Positions 24,601 to 44,055 of a DNA stretch of 64,000 nt are shown here, one piece after another (position 1 is the stretch's first letter; every line of letters begins with the position of its first letter). Below the pieces are notes generated by a model. It searched no databases. It was not told the origin of the DNA and worked only from the letters and a program-made list of their open reading frames with translations. This DNA comes from Toxoplasma gondii ME49 (lineage: Eukaryota > Apicomplexa > Conoidasida > Eucoccidiorida > Sarcocystidae). The translations under genes and the position numbers were made by a program. The stretch is from positions 2,754,289 through 2,818,288 of the forward strand of contig NC_031479.1 of the NCBI RefSeq assembly GCF_000006565.2. The letters run 5' to 3'.

Positions 24601-27517
24601 AGAGATTCCATAAATCGGAGCTGTAAGAAGCGTGCTTCGGATTCCCAACTGCGCGTTTTTTGGAAAGGAAGACACGTCTTGTTCTCTCATGTCGCCCCCC
24701 TTGTCTCTCGAGAACTCGAGACGGGGTGTGTATCTCTTTCCTGAAACCCAAAATGTATTATATGAAGAGTTTCATTTTTGTGTTTTCTTGTGAATCTGTG
24801 TCTATGAATGGTTTCTTATCCAGCGTTGTGTCGTGTTTTCTTCTCAGTTGATGCGAGCCCGCGGGAAGGCGCCGAAGGCCGCGTCTGGAAAGTCGGGGTC
24901 TGCCGACGCCTTCCAAGTCGGGAGTTCCTCGCCTGGAATTTCCATGCAAAAGCCTTTTGTGCCGCGTTCGTCCTTTTCCGGCTCGGAGATCGCAGCGCCG
25001 CCGCTGTTGCCCGAGGGGCCTTTCGCCCCAGGGACCAAGAAGAAGATCAACGAAAAGCGGAGTGGAAAGAGCAAGCACTGCGCGACTGGAGGGGAGCAGA
25101 ACCCGGGAGAGTGTGTCGACCAGGAGAGCGGAGGTCGCGAGACTCTGTCGGCTCTCGGGAAGAAAGCGAGTGCCTGTGAGGTGCAAAGCAGTCAGTTAGA
25201 CAACGAGAGGAGCTTGGCTCCGCGTCATGGACCCGGGGTGCATGCAGAGGTTGACGACTATGGACGAGAGCAGCGCGGGGAAACTTTAACTCCGACGGCG
25301 CGCCAGGGGCCGCGAAAGAAGGACAGCAAAGGCGAGGCTAACCAGACGGAGAAGAAGCGACCAGCCGCTTGCGAGGGCGGAACAACGACTTTCAATACGC
25401 CACGCTCGGCGCGCGGGTCCGGAGACTGCGGCTCTTCGCTCCTGAGGGAGGAAGTAGGCGAATTCGTGGACGCTGAAAACCGAGACGGCGCAGACTTGGG
25501 CTTCATGTGGACCCGGGAAGAACAACGTGGCTCCGGGATCCGAGGCCGCGGGCCAGCGAAGAGTGGGGGCTTGCCTGCGCTGATGCAGTCGCCGCTGCTG
25601 CTGTCGAGCGAAACTCTCCCGTTTCCAGGGCGCCTGCCCGTGTGGGCGGCTTCAGGCCCCCTGAGCGAGCCCCCGCAGCCAGGGAATGCCTGGGAAGAAG
25701 AGGTCCCTGCGTTCAGTGGGGACTCCGAGGCTCGCGGGTTAGAGATCGAAGCACAGCGAGAGTCCGAGGATGCAGAACCTCAATTTGGAGGCTCGGGACC
25801 TGGAGGCAGGGAGACGCTTTGTCAACGTCTGCAGCTCTGGCAGCATGAGGGGCTTGTGTCTACAGAGTCGTCGACAGTCGAGAGTCAGGCGGCCTCGACT
25901 TCGCCTCTCATCAGGCCCGGGCGTGGATACCCCCGGCAAATTCCGCCACCCGGGCGGCGGGGAATGCTTGGGTCGTTTCTGTCCACTCTTGACTCGACGA
26001 GTTGGTCCCCTGCAGCTCAGAAGTCGGGCGCATTCGCGAATGGCGGCGAAGCATGCGCGGCGGATTCGAAAGCTGCAGGTTTCTCAGCATCGAGCACCGC
26101 ATCCCGGTGGGGAGGCGACCCTGCCTTCTCTCGCACTCGCCATGTGGAAGGCCAGGCGTGTGTCCCAGCGCCTCTGGCGAGAGAAGAGGGCAGGACAGGC
26201 AGCGGACTCAAGGCTGGGAAGAGCCGCGGTGGTATGCTGCCGGGCTCGAAGGGCGCGGGGCCCCGGCGGGGCGCCCGAGACGGAAGAGAGGACTTGTCAA
26301 ATGCAGGTTATCGGAGCTCGGGGCGCGGAGCTTCGAGAGGGCCGTCTTGGAGCGTGTACTTCGCCAACGAGGAGGAGCAGCGGAGACGCCTTGCGACGAC
26401 GATGGTCGCGCGGATCGATGTGAAGTCGATTCCGGACTACTTCAGCATGCAACTCGCCGCCAATCTGGGGGGCACATCCATCGGCAGTGCAGCTGCGCTC
26501 CAGGTCGGCGTCGGAGGCTCTCTCACAGCTGCCTCGTCCCCTCTCGGCTTCGGATTTCTCGCTCAGCACTCGGGGGTGTTGACAACGCTTACGACTTCTT
26601 CTTCGACGCACACCAGCGAAGGAGGAGCCGGCACGACTCGAGGGCCGACTGAGGGCGGCGAGGTAACCGCGGGGCCGCTCCCGGGGCCAGGGGAGTTCAA
26701 GACCGGCGCCACGGCTCCGCTTTTCCCCCTCCTTGCGGGCGCGGGGATTCCCCTCCCAGACGGGTTCTCACCCCAGCTCCTTGCCTCGCCCTCGGTCGGT
26801 CGAGCCGTGGCGACTGTCCTCCAGGTGCAGCAGCTGCCCTTCTCTCCCGTCATGGAGTCGGTCCAGCAGCAACTGGGCCTGTTGCCTCCGAAAAAAGACG
26901 GGGACTTGGAGCTCCAGGGGATGAGCGGGGCCCCGGGCGAAGGCAGCGCTCGTGGTGCTGACTCGCTGCAGGACCTGTGTCTGCCGCCATTGCTGGGAAG
27001 CTCTGCTCTGGCGCGACCGACGTCGCCTATGTCCTCGCCGTCTGCGGTGTCTCCTCAAGAGCTCCTACAAGGCGACTGGAAACCAGGAGACCCGAAAGAA
27101 CGAGCTGCTAGGACTCCAGAGCAAGCGCCGTGCCCCAAGAGGCCATTCGCCTTCAATCCCCAGGCAGCCGTCTTCCGGCCTTCCTGGTCGGCCGAGGGGC
27201 AGCTCAGTGAAGGGATGGCGGCGCCGCAGGGGGAGGGCGAAGCGACTGCCTACGCAGAAGAGAAGAAGAATCAGAGCCCGTTGGAAGAAACCGAGACGAC
27301 ATGTGAAGACAACAAGGCGGCCGGGAACCATCGACAAAGGGCAGCAGGGGCCAGGGACGAGTCAGAGGAGTTCGCGGGCGGCAGGCAAACCATCGCAGCC
27401 ATCTGCCACGCTCTCCCGGCAGCTGCGCATGCAGTGGAGCCCCGCGTGCATGCAGGAGAGTCTCATGCAAGATACGCAGCAGGCGTGGACGGCCCGACAG
27501 AAGTCAAAAGGGAATGA
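18626..27517 (+). CDS. giant eIF4E-family protein, class II (4EHP-like) cap-binding core, 2044 aa
   Basis: Six exons: 18626-21291, 22083-22426, 23013-23200, 23539-23655, 24096-24245, 24848-27517; 6135 nt, all phases matched, no stops. The eIF4E fold is spread over exons 1-5: first strand RPVEWIAWLD (about 882-891), a roughly 95-residue Gly/Glu/Lys-rich insertion, QEEYEQGLERVG (993-1004), PVKPLWEHPEN (1038-1048), GAVRHCNGIV, then FWTASLDSG and a final ISHREVV before exon 6. Trp1043-Glu1044 match the human eIF4E cap-binding Trp102-Glu103. Tyr996 sits where class II 4EHP has Tyr instead of the stacking Trp56, so this is a class II member. The 880-residue N-terminal and 890-residue C-terminal extensions are low complexity without known domains. 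It probably binds capped mRNA; initiation versus repression cannot be told. The alternative of separate genes is disfavoured because the first strand is encoded across the exon 1-2 junction. Confidence 0.85.
22766..22955. repeat. 95-bp tandem duplication in an intron
   Basis: Positions 22766-22860 and 22861-22955 are two adjacent 95-bp copies that differ at one base (AAATGTCT versus AAGTGTCT). They lie inside the second intron of the eIF4E-like gene (22427-23012). The near identity indicates a recent duplication. It adds no exon. Confidence 0.95.
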
Positions 27518-30500
27518 GATGCCAGGTATTTTTTCGACCCAGCAGTGCAGACTGCCGCGCACTGTAGAGAGCGTTACTTGTGTCACAAAGAGGCCGCGGA
27601 CGAAGGCGGTTGCAGGCCGGCTCTTTTACTTCGACTCCAAGACGGGGTCCCAGAGACAATTCCAAGAGAGGAGCGCGTTTCTCCGTCGCCTCTTGCAGAG
27701 ATTTTTGGGCCTAAGACGTCAACGGCGCGACTGCCGTCCTTCCTTCTCAACAACGTTCAAGTATCCAAGTGTTTCTCGTTTTCTTTAGGAGTCGAGGAAG
27801 AAAATTTTTTGCTGCGTTCCGGCGGCCATGTCTGGGGATATTTTCACGGAAATTTGTGAGATACTTTCAAGTTGTGCCAAAGGAGTCTGTGTGTGCAGGG
27901 CAGGCGTTGCCCTGAGATCTCTCGCTGTACCCCGTTGTTGTTGCGGCGCCGATGTGACGGGTGTTGAGAACCGATATCTTTCATTTGAGGAGTTTGGAAA
28001 CTGTTGTGCGTGGCGTCAAAGTGAACAGGCGCCTCCTTGTGCAGCTCTATTCGCGCCGAAACACTGTCTTCGCAGGCAGATCCAGTGTCTACGCGAACCC
28101 GTCTTCTATCCGTTTACCACCTCGTCGGAGTCACTCTCTTTTGCTTTTTGAGAGACTGTATCGTTACGTCTCTCTCGATGTTTGGTTGCCTTGAAGAACC
28201 AAGAGTGTAGATCCGTCTAGAAGAAGCAGGAAGAAAGAATTCGTTTCTCGAAAAAAGGCAGTGTGTTGTGTTGTTTCGTGCGGGGCTGCATGGGGGCGAA
28301 GCGTGCACTCCTCGGTGAGAGGGAGTTTTTCTCCTCTCGGACACAGGGAGATGTTTCTGTAGAGTTATGTTCCGTCGACACTCATTTCTTGTCGAGGGGA
28401 ACAGCCCCGACTTGACAGGACGCGTTTGCAACTCACCTTTGAAACAGAAGTCACCGTTTGAAATAGAACAAAAAGGACATGCGTGCGTGAGAGGGGCAAC
28501 ACAAGTGTCGCGGCCTTAGGGAAAAAAGGTTTTGCCGACTTCGCAAAATCTGTCAACAGAATCCGAAAAACCAGGCTGACCGCGTCGTCGCTCGTGAATT
28601 TCCTCCGAAAGGGGTCATACAGAAGAAGAGACAAAGGACAAAATTGCATTCGCAGCAAAGGGTGTGTGTTTCACTTTGGATGAGTGGCCAGTGCACGGGT
28701 TTTCAGTTGGGAGGACAGGGTGTGTGCGTGTTGGTCGATTTTTTTTCCTGGTGAATGCTTGTCTGCAACTGTCACAGGGAGGGAAACGTATTTTTACTTT
28801 GTACCAGTATGAGGACAGGAGAACTGGAGCTTCATATGTCACTGCGTTTTTCGTTGCTAGCGCGTCAAACCGTGCAGCTACCAGTAGCTTCTTCTACTGC
28901 TTCCGTCAGTTTTTATAAAGAACGCGAGGAGCTGCGGTCGCGGCTTCCCCAAAGATGTGGATTTCCTCGCCCTTTTGTCGACCTGTAACTCTGACGCCAA
29001 ACTGGCAAAGAGAGACCGCACGCGCTGCTGCGGCGCGACAGAAAAGAGCGACCCCTCACGTGCCAGTATGATCAGTGCCATCGTACTGCTAACTGCTGAA
29101 AGTCATCCTGGCTGAGTCAGGATTATTTACAGGTCTTTGGGAGGAGTCTCGACTGCGAGTTGGACTACCGGTTTACATCTTGAAGGTCTTGTTGTTCGCC
29201 GGAACGAAGTTCGCTTGCGTTGGCAGGGCACTATATCGTTCTCGGGAGTATATGATACGAGTCGGGGTGTACTAGTTTAGACGTTGAAGGTCTGCTGCAA
29301 GCTGCGAAACGCAGAAAGTGTCAACAAAGAATCCAGTTGTATTATAATCGTTTCATGTATCATTGTACTTACATTTCTATGGTTCTATCAACCCTGCAGG
29401 AATAATGGATACCACGCTTGAAGATGCCCTTTATCCTCATATGTTGAGGGCGGATGCTAAATTCCATTCACGCGCAACTGGACTTTTTCCGCGTCCTGCT
29501 GTCATGCCTAGATCGGATTCGGCCCTCTGTTTTTAGCTGTCATCAATTCTGCCAGTTCTGCGTGTTATACGGCGCGCGAGAAGATATGAGATTTCGATGT
29601 CGGGGCAAAATGAACGCACCGGACCAGAGAAGGAAATCTGGCACGTCGACTTGCGTGTTGTAACTTTCGTCCCTCGGGTTTCAGAGGATAGCAAGTTCGG
29701 TCTGATGTCCCGTTATACTCTATAGATCACTGGGTATCTGGTACTTCGAGATCATCATCTGCTCCGGTTCTCTGGACGTCCAGAAGTTCATTGTCGGATG
29801 TAATGCGTGAAAAGCGGGTCTGTAAGATGTACGGGTAAATACAGATTTCTATTATTCTACTCTGGTGACAGTGGAACGTTTAAGTAATGTGCACCTGAAT
29901 CCTGTATGTGGTGATGTTAATCAATTTGTTTGCATATCTATTGAAAATCCTTTTACATGCTGGTGACGTGAATACCAACAAACGACCGGTTCTGGATGGA
30001 AAGGGTACTTTCAACACCGCACAATATGCTAGAAAATACCATTCATGCACCATGTGAGGTGGTGGGAATCGCCGTCGAGCTCTTTTGCTCGAGATAGAAA
30101 AATCTAAGAAACAATAGAGTCGGCGCTGGACGCTCCTCACTTTTCCCGGCGTCTTTAAGGAGTGGCAACAGCCAATCGAAATTTACTTTTTTTTAGGCAG
30201 AGCAAGATTGTTGTGTCTGCAGCCAACCACCAGACGAAAAAAACACAACTGGCTCGGCGCGAGTGATGCTTTGGGACGCTCCTTGGAACCTCGCAGCACC
30301 TTGCACGCGCACGGTAGACTCATAAACACATAAAAACGACGAATGCCGCTTTTTTACACAATGCTAACTGTTGAATACCGATGCCCAAGAACCGTAGCCG
30401 ATCCCAGGTGATATGTGTATGCAAAAACCTACTTTTACCTTGATATAGTAATGCGCACGTAAATACAAAGAATTATCTGGATACAGACAAATTTATGTAA

Positions 30501-32729
30501 ACAACTGCATACGTTCCTATACGTACAGAGACAGACACTAAACAATCTTGCAGTCGTAGTTGTTCTAAGTGACGATCTCGCGTCCGTTCTCTAACGTATG
30601 TGTGTGCGGCAGTTCACGACGCATATATACAAATATTTAGGGAAGAATGAAGATGGGCCCAAAAAGTTAGCAGTAGAGTTGCTTGGAGATTATAACCGCG
30701 CTGTTTAAAAGAATTGGAACGGTGCTGGAAGCAGTTGCCAATGCCTTTTTTTTAAAAGAAAAGTTTTTTCTTGCCTGGAGACAAACGGTGTTTTGTTTCT
30801 ATGGGGCTGGTTGCATATAGACCAAGTGTTTCTACAAGTGGGGGCTTTAAAACCAAGAAGAAACTTTCTGCAAGGTTTTCTCCTGCGTCGAAATCTGGAA
30901 CCAGCAGCCACGGTTCTCCTCAGATTGCCTTGGAAGCGACGACTAACGTCGTCTTGTACACCTCGAAGCAGCCCACTTTTTTCCGCCCGGCCACCTGTAC
31001 CGGAGGTGTTTCGTGAGGAAGAAATCAGCAAACAAATGTACATGCTTTTCTCGATTCTGAGATCTCTAGTGGGGCACCTCCAGGCAGAGAGCATGCGCTG
31101 AGTAATCCAAAAGCTGGCGCCCCGTACAATCGAGAGAAACTGGCTTTCTCTCTTTCAAGCTTTCCCTTTCCGCGACAACAACTGAAGCACTCAAATGTGC
31201 CAATTGATAAGTCCGTTTTTCGCGGGCACTGTCCGACACAATCTTTCGCCCTTCAGAAATCATACAAAACCGGAGCGACGAGGCACTCCTACCCGAAAAA
31301 TTTGTAAGATCGAGGAAGTGCACGTAAAAAAAGCTTGTAAACCTGCGACTCACTTCACAGTCAAAGTTCGAAGAAGGCTCGCTGGGGACGCGAGCGGCAC
31401 AGAGATTGTTTCTTCGTTGTGAACTTCAAATGGCCTTCCCGAAGACTTCGGGAGCAGTTTTCACGGCTTTCTGTTGTGGATCTTTGAAATGATACACCTG
31501 AGCAATGCGGGAACCCCCGTTTGCTAGTTTTACTTCAGAGTGTCTCTCCTGTGCCGTTTGGCGTCTACAGCAGCGTAGCAACATTGAGGAAAAAACCGAA
31601 TCGTAGGCAGCGGCACGGAGCTCAAAAGACCCCAGCTGCTAGCCGCCTACACTTTCTGTGCGGCGAACGGAGTTTGTCTCCGTAGGTTACTACCACGAAA
31701 ACGCAGACTTCAGGAGGGCAGAAATACCTCTTAGGGCACACCCTCCGAAGCAGGCAGGTAACAAGAAAAGGGGGACAAGGCTGACAGCGACAACAAAGAC
31801 CCACGAAAGAAATGGCAAGAAACACGCATTCAAAAGGATCTGAAAAGATTCATCACTTCTGTCCACCTCGGGTCCGCTCTTACGACAGAAAAACTGCGGA
31901 GGTGGACAACGGCTCTCCGGAATTTCCCCAAGACGCATGCAGTACGAAACTTCGAGCACACATGACACTTCTTCTGCTGGCGAGAGAACGCGGCGAGAAC
32001 CGTGAGTTTGAGACTCCCTGCCTTCACAGCGAAACTCTTGAATGCAAGCGGAAACGGGGAGGTTGCCTGGTGCTTTTGAGCCCCCTGTAACCCAGAGACG
32101 ATGGTAGGCACATCCGCCGTCGGAGGTTCCCTCTCGAAACAAGTTCGGTACATACACCCGAGAACCGGACAAAACAACGAGGCAAAAACAGACAACACCC
32201 TGACAGACATGCATCTCTACGTACACTCGCACATAAACATGTGCGAACTCACAAGCATATATACATCGAACGGCGCATATCAGCGCTATCTACACCCAAA
32301 AGTTCCTGTATATGAGCACCTGAAGGCACCACAAGTACGGGCGTGAAAACTCCTGCACACAGCACCACATATTTCCACCCACAGATGCATGCAGTCCCTG
32401 GCGGATTCTGTCACGAGATTCCTTCTGCAAAAAAGCGAGAAGCCCCAGAAACCTGATTTCATGGGTTTTCTGGCGTTTCAGCGACCAGAAAACGTTTCCG
32501 CAACCTACAACCTTACACGAACAAATTGTCTTTCACATTGAAACACCGGAATTCCCGCTTCCAAACTGTCTCCTGTGTCTTTTCCCTCCGCCCCTCCCAC
32601 ACCATCTTCTACTCCTGAAGGGTCGCTAGCCCCGCTTGCATCCAAGAAGAGTGTGCATACGCACTGTAGTTTTGTTGTAGATACTTCCACAGTTTGACAT
32701 GCTTGAAGGGAACAAGCTTTCTCCAGGCG
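27518..32729. other. convergent intergenic region, no gene supported
   Basis: 5.2 kb between the 3' ends of two converging genes. Parts, especially 29.1-30.7 kb, look AT-richer than the neighbouring coding blocks. ORFs are short and none shows a domain. Long 3'UTRs from both sides are expected here; no noncoding RNA could be recognised. A short-intron gene like those elsewhere in the window cannot be excluded. Confidence 0.45.
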
Positions 32730-39369
<6,640 letters not shown>

Positions 39370-42300
39370 GGTGGCGAAGAGTTGAGAAACGGCCAGGCGA
39401 ACGCACAGGGACCAGCTTCTGAGAGAAGGACAGTGCAGTGGGTCAGTTCGCGCCCGGACAGCGACGTCTGAAGCTCAGGGACAGCGTCACGTCAGGACTG
39501 ACAAAGCGAGCCGCCGGTAGAATCGAAAAGCCACTCCGGGAAGGTTGCTGGACCGGGAGCCTTTGCTCTGGTGGAACTTGGAGAAGAACAGAGAAGAGGC
39601 GAGAGAAGCACGTCTGTCTGGACAGAGGTGCTCTTCATGATTGACACGGTCAGCTCTCGCGAGAAGTGGGAAACGCAAACTTCTCGCCTTTAAAAGAAGC
39701 AAAAAGTCGGAAAAGACATCATGCAGAGCGCCAGCTGTCTATACACTGGCGCGACATTCGCTCACGGGAACTGCAGCGGAACCCGACAAGGCCAAACGCG
39801 AAAATGGAGAGACGCGAAACGGTTCCGTGGGAGGCGGCAGAGCGAGAGAAGGCTCAAACCTCGAAAGGAGCACTGTTCGAGAAGTGTGCTCGAGTTCTGG
39901 ATCACGGATCATTTGCACAGAGACAAAAGGGCCTCTTGAAGTCGGCGTCTAGAGAGACAAAAGACTCGCAAGGAAGCCTCGGGGTCACATTGACGGGGAA
40001 GGGCGAGACGATCTCCGACTGCATGCAGAGGCTCGTCACTTGCAGGGAGAACACGATAGAGAAGAACCCAAGAGGCGGTGCCTTGCGACTTTCGACAAGG
40101 CGGATTCCTGCGAGATTTCGCGGACGCGCCTGCCTCCCTCTGAAGCATAGAGGAAAGACAGGAGACACTGTGACAAGAACGACAAAAGGTCAAGATTCCC
40201 CGGCCAGGTTTTACCACTGGGGACTTCCTGTCGGAAGACATGAAAAAAGCGGACGAAGTCGGTACACCAAAGGACAGCTTTCGATCGACACAAACCAGCG
40301 TCGGAAGACAGATTTCGGTTCAGATAACCACGCGAAGGGGCAAAAACGTTTCTCGCGGTGTCGGGTTCGCCAGGCTGCGAGTCGTTGGCGCTGGCTAGAC
40401 ACCCGAAATTGGACGGCTGGAAAAAGGCATTTACGGTCACGGCCACAGGGAAGGGAAGCGTGGCTTTTCGCTTCCTGGACCTTGGAAGAAAGGAATCTCC
40501 CAGAACGGATGATTCGCTCCTCCCAGTCAAGCGCCCGCGCTTCCCACGACGCCAGCTGCGAGTGTCAGTTCAGCCTCCATGTGAAGAGTTGACCCTGTCT
40601 TTTATAGAAAAAAGGCGTTTTCACTTGTTTAAAACAAGCGAAGTTTGTCTTCGCTAGTTAAGGTGCCTTTCCTCAAAGGAAAAACAACTCTCACAGACGC
40701 GAAGGAGCGCAAGAGGCAGCTTGTCTCGAGCAGACAGCTCACAAGCCCTTCCCTACACGCGACACAAGTTGGACCATGACATGTTTACCAAAAAGTCAGG
40801 GATTTGCCTTTTCTTTGCAGGAATATGGCCCTTTTTCTCCAACAGAAGCAAGACGTGATTTCCGGACGCCGCGCCTCTTGTGAGGCACATCCACCCCCCC
40901 GGAACGAACCCCCAGAAAGCCACCTTCGATACAAGCAGAAAATCGGGTTTCTGCTAGAAAGACATCTTCCGGAAAGGAAACACGGAAGCTCGAGCCAGAA
41001 CTCTTGGCATTTCTGCGCCTTTCTCGTAGTTTCTTGTCTAGAAAAGGGCGGCGAATCGTTTTTCGGCCGACGGCCTTCACGAGACCGAGTCACACACCCT
41101 ACAGCGGAGCAAGACACCGGGAAAAAGCCCTTCCGTCTGCGTGTCGAGGGCAGTGGGGGGTTTCTTCACTCGCAGAAGCAAGAGAAAACGAATATTTGTT
41201 TGTTTTCCACCGAGAAGGTCCACAAAAAGGCAAAGACGCCGCAGCTGACGAACTTGTGCGACGAGACCCACCCGCAGACAGAGAGCCTGCCCTATCGAGA
41301 GGCCGCGGAGCTATGGGTACGCGTCCCGGCAGGGCGGACGCGTTGAACCGTTTGGAAGACGTGTGCTCGCCAAAAAACACGAAAAAACAGAGAATTCGTC
41401 CTCTCCCCTCCCTCTCTTTCGCCACGACCACAATTAATTCGTCCAGAGAGGCGCCAGAGAAGGCGTGAAACACGAACGGGATATTCTTCTAGCCACCGCT
41501 GTCTCAATCGGCTGCGCGACCTGCGCTCTCGGTTCTCTCGGGGCTTCAGATTTCCACACATGAGAGAACGACCGAGCGATGCGGTGAAAAACAGACAGAC
41601 AGATCGACGAACAGGGACGCGCGCGAACTTTATCCTAATGAACAGGCTGGCTTCGAAAATCGCCGCCAGACGAAAAGAACGCGGTTCTCTGGGGGAGAAG
41701 AGGTCCGTCTCCGTTCAAACACCTCGTTCAAACACACTTCGTCGGGGAGCTTTTCACCGCCACAGAGAGCTCGCTGCCTGCGCGTTCCGCCGCGTAGCCT
41801 TTGCTGGTCTGCTGACCCTGTTAAACAAGTCAAAAACGCACAGCATGTGCACAAAACTGGCACACTGTCGATTGCCAACGTCGCGCGCAGTATCTTCTTT
41901 GCAAAAGATGAATCCTCAAACTAGAACAAAAGGCAGACGTCCGTGAAGAAGCGGTCATCACAGCAAAGGCTCGCAGGGAAGAACCCTTTCTCGATAGAGG
42001 TTACCTCGACACTGGCGAACCCGCCGCAGAGCGACACTTCGAGCTGCAAGACACAACCATAAGTTTAGGAGGACGAAGTTGTTTCTCAGTGGTTGTTTTT
42101 TGGGAATTTGTCGACGACCACTTCACAGCAGTGCGTCCGTAGCGGTGGAGGACGTTTAACTGCGAAGAAAACGGCAAAAAGTCTAAGAAGAGATGCAGAC
42201 GAGGAGCATCGGTGAGCCACAGGCAGCATACCGCAGACACCTAGCGATCTGTCGCTGCGAGCATATTTTGCTCGACTGGTACGCGTTAACAGTTGGTTTC

Positions 42301-44055
42301 TCTCTGGAAATCGACAGAAAAGGTCCTGGAAAAAGAGTCTCTCGAAAGACGTTTCTTGCTCGGACCGTCTCTAGAGTAATATGCGGTTGTGGCTTCCCGT
42401 TCAGGCCACATTTGACACGGGAAATCCGGGTTGTTGACGGTTGAGTCTCCGAGTCGCGACAGATAGTCACACTCGGGAAGCTGAGGTTTCTCGACAGTTT
42501 TCTTTGTGTCGTCCAGGGATGAAAGCCTTCAATTTTTCCAATTTCTCGTCTTCTGTCCGTTTTCTGCGAAATGTCGTGGCTGGGACGGCTGTCGCCTGCG
42601 AGCGCGATTGAGGAAGCACAAGGCCACAAAACTCTAGATTTCCCAAAAGAAATCCCGGAATTTTCGAAGCGAAAGTCTGTCGCAGTCTTCTCGTCTGTTG
42701 TCTGTGGGCTTCGAGTTTTTTTCGCCGCGAAGTACCTTAGTTTTCTAACGTGCACAGCGAGGACTCTTTGAGGACACCTCGGCTGTAGCGCGCCGTCGGT
42801 CACCTCACTTTTCTGACTTACATTTCAGGAAGCTCATGCAGTCGTTTTTCGACAGGTGAACTTCTGTTCTGCTGCTTCGTTTGCTCGGCCTTGGAACACT
42901 GAACTTCCCCCTCGAAGGGGGGACCTCTTCCAGTGACTCTTAGTCCCCCGCCTTGAGTCCTCTCAGGGCTCGTACAAAAAGTAACACCAGCGATTCTCTG
43001 TCGCCCGTCACCTGGTTCTATGCGATCCGGTTCCACTCTTTCTTCCTCTTATAACCTGCATTTCTTTCTGTGATTTCCTCCCCGCGGCTCCTTCGCAAAC
43101 CCACGTTTCAGCCTCAGTGAGTCTGGCAACTCGAGTGAGATTCTCCCCCCCTCGAAGGAAACTTTCCCCGTCCCTCTATGGCGTCCTGACTTCAACACAA
43201 GCGTTGTGTCCGCGGTACGGGTGAACAGGTTTCTCTCGAAAGAGACGGCGAAAAAACCATGGGACCTAAACCCGAAGTTTAACTCGAAGTGGACCCAGAG
43301 GAAGCAAACGTTTTGCGTCTGTTTCTCCGCATAGGGGAACTCGACTGAGGACTCGCGCCGGTGGGTGTAGGGCATTTCAACCTGAGTTTCCAAACCTGCA
43401 ACGCGCAAGAGGCGTCACCGGGGAAATTAGCTCCTCGCTTTCGAATGTCGACGCCATGAGGTTCCAGCTTGTGTGCCGAAACTCTGCTCTGATAGGGTCG
43501 CCGCCGCTGTGACTCGCAGCCTCGCCTTCCGTTTTCATCGACAGATAAAACCAGCATGTGCTTCTCCGTTCATGGAACATCGAAAGAGCGAACACTGCAG
43601 TTATGAAACGTGGGACTGGCAAAGCACTGTTGAACAGCGAACTTCGCTTGTATGACCTCAGACACCATTCGCGCCGCATTTTTCCCGGTGCCGCTGTGTA
43701 CGCGAGGCACTTCGAGGTACCCACGTGTTTCATGTTTCTTTCCGACGTAAAAACTGATGAAGTGTGTGGGATTTTCCGTGAATAAGTCAGAAACAAGGCA
43801 AGGTTCAGAGTTGCCCCTTGCAACGAATTCGCCCGAAGCACTGTGGAGCAGGACACCTGCTGGTTGCACGTTGTCTACAGCTCTCGATGCGATCCAGCAC
43901 TTCGTGCGAACCCTATATGCTCCTCGACTTCCTGTGAGCGTCCCTCGGGATTCTTCGAGGTGCAGCGCCTGCGCAAAACAGAAGCAGCCCGGAAGAAGTC
44001 CGCCTCCGCAGATGCGCTCTCGCCAGGAGCGCGCGCCCAGACAGACGGCAGAACA
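39370..44055. promoter_or_regulatory. divergent 4.7-kb spacer between the kinase gene and the PH-like gene
   Basis: Both flanking genes are transcribed outward, so two promoters and leaders should lie here. Long open stretches exist on both strands (39666-40592 plus, 42183-42803 minus), but they begin without ATG, are rich in Arg/Ser and show no domain, so I do not call them genes. The composition near the kinase start resembles a long untranslated leader. Confidence 0.45.
39808..39814 (+). promoter_or_regulatory. possible AGAGACG promoter element
   Basis: The heptamer matches the WGAGACG consensus described in several T. gondii promoters. It lies about 440 bp upstream of the kinase start codon. 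A second GAGACG core is at 40005-40010. Such a short motif occurs often by chance, so this is suggestive only. Confidence 0.2.

Noticed and set aside
24833..27517. Treating the 894-codon ORF as an independent gene
   Set aside because: The ORF start sits in the acceptor tract; exon 6 joins the eIF4E core in phase 0 at 24848.
39666..40592. 308-codon open stretch on the plus strand upstream of the kinase gene
   Set aside because: Begins with GTG, not ATG, is Arg/Ser/Lys-rich with no domain, and lies in the expected leader of the opposite-strand gene.
42183..42803. 206-codon minus-strand open stretch in the divergent spacer
   Set aside because: No domain, no splice partners that extend it, and composition like leader sequence; treated as chance.
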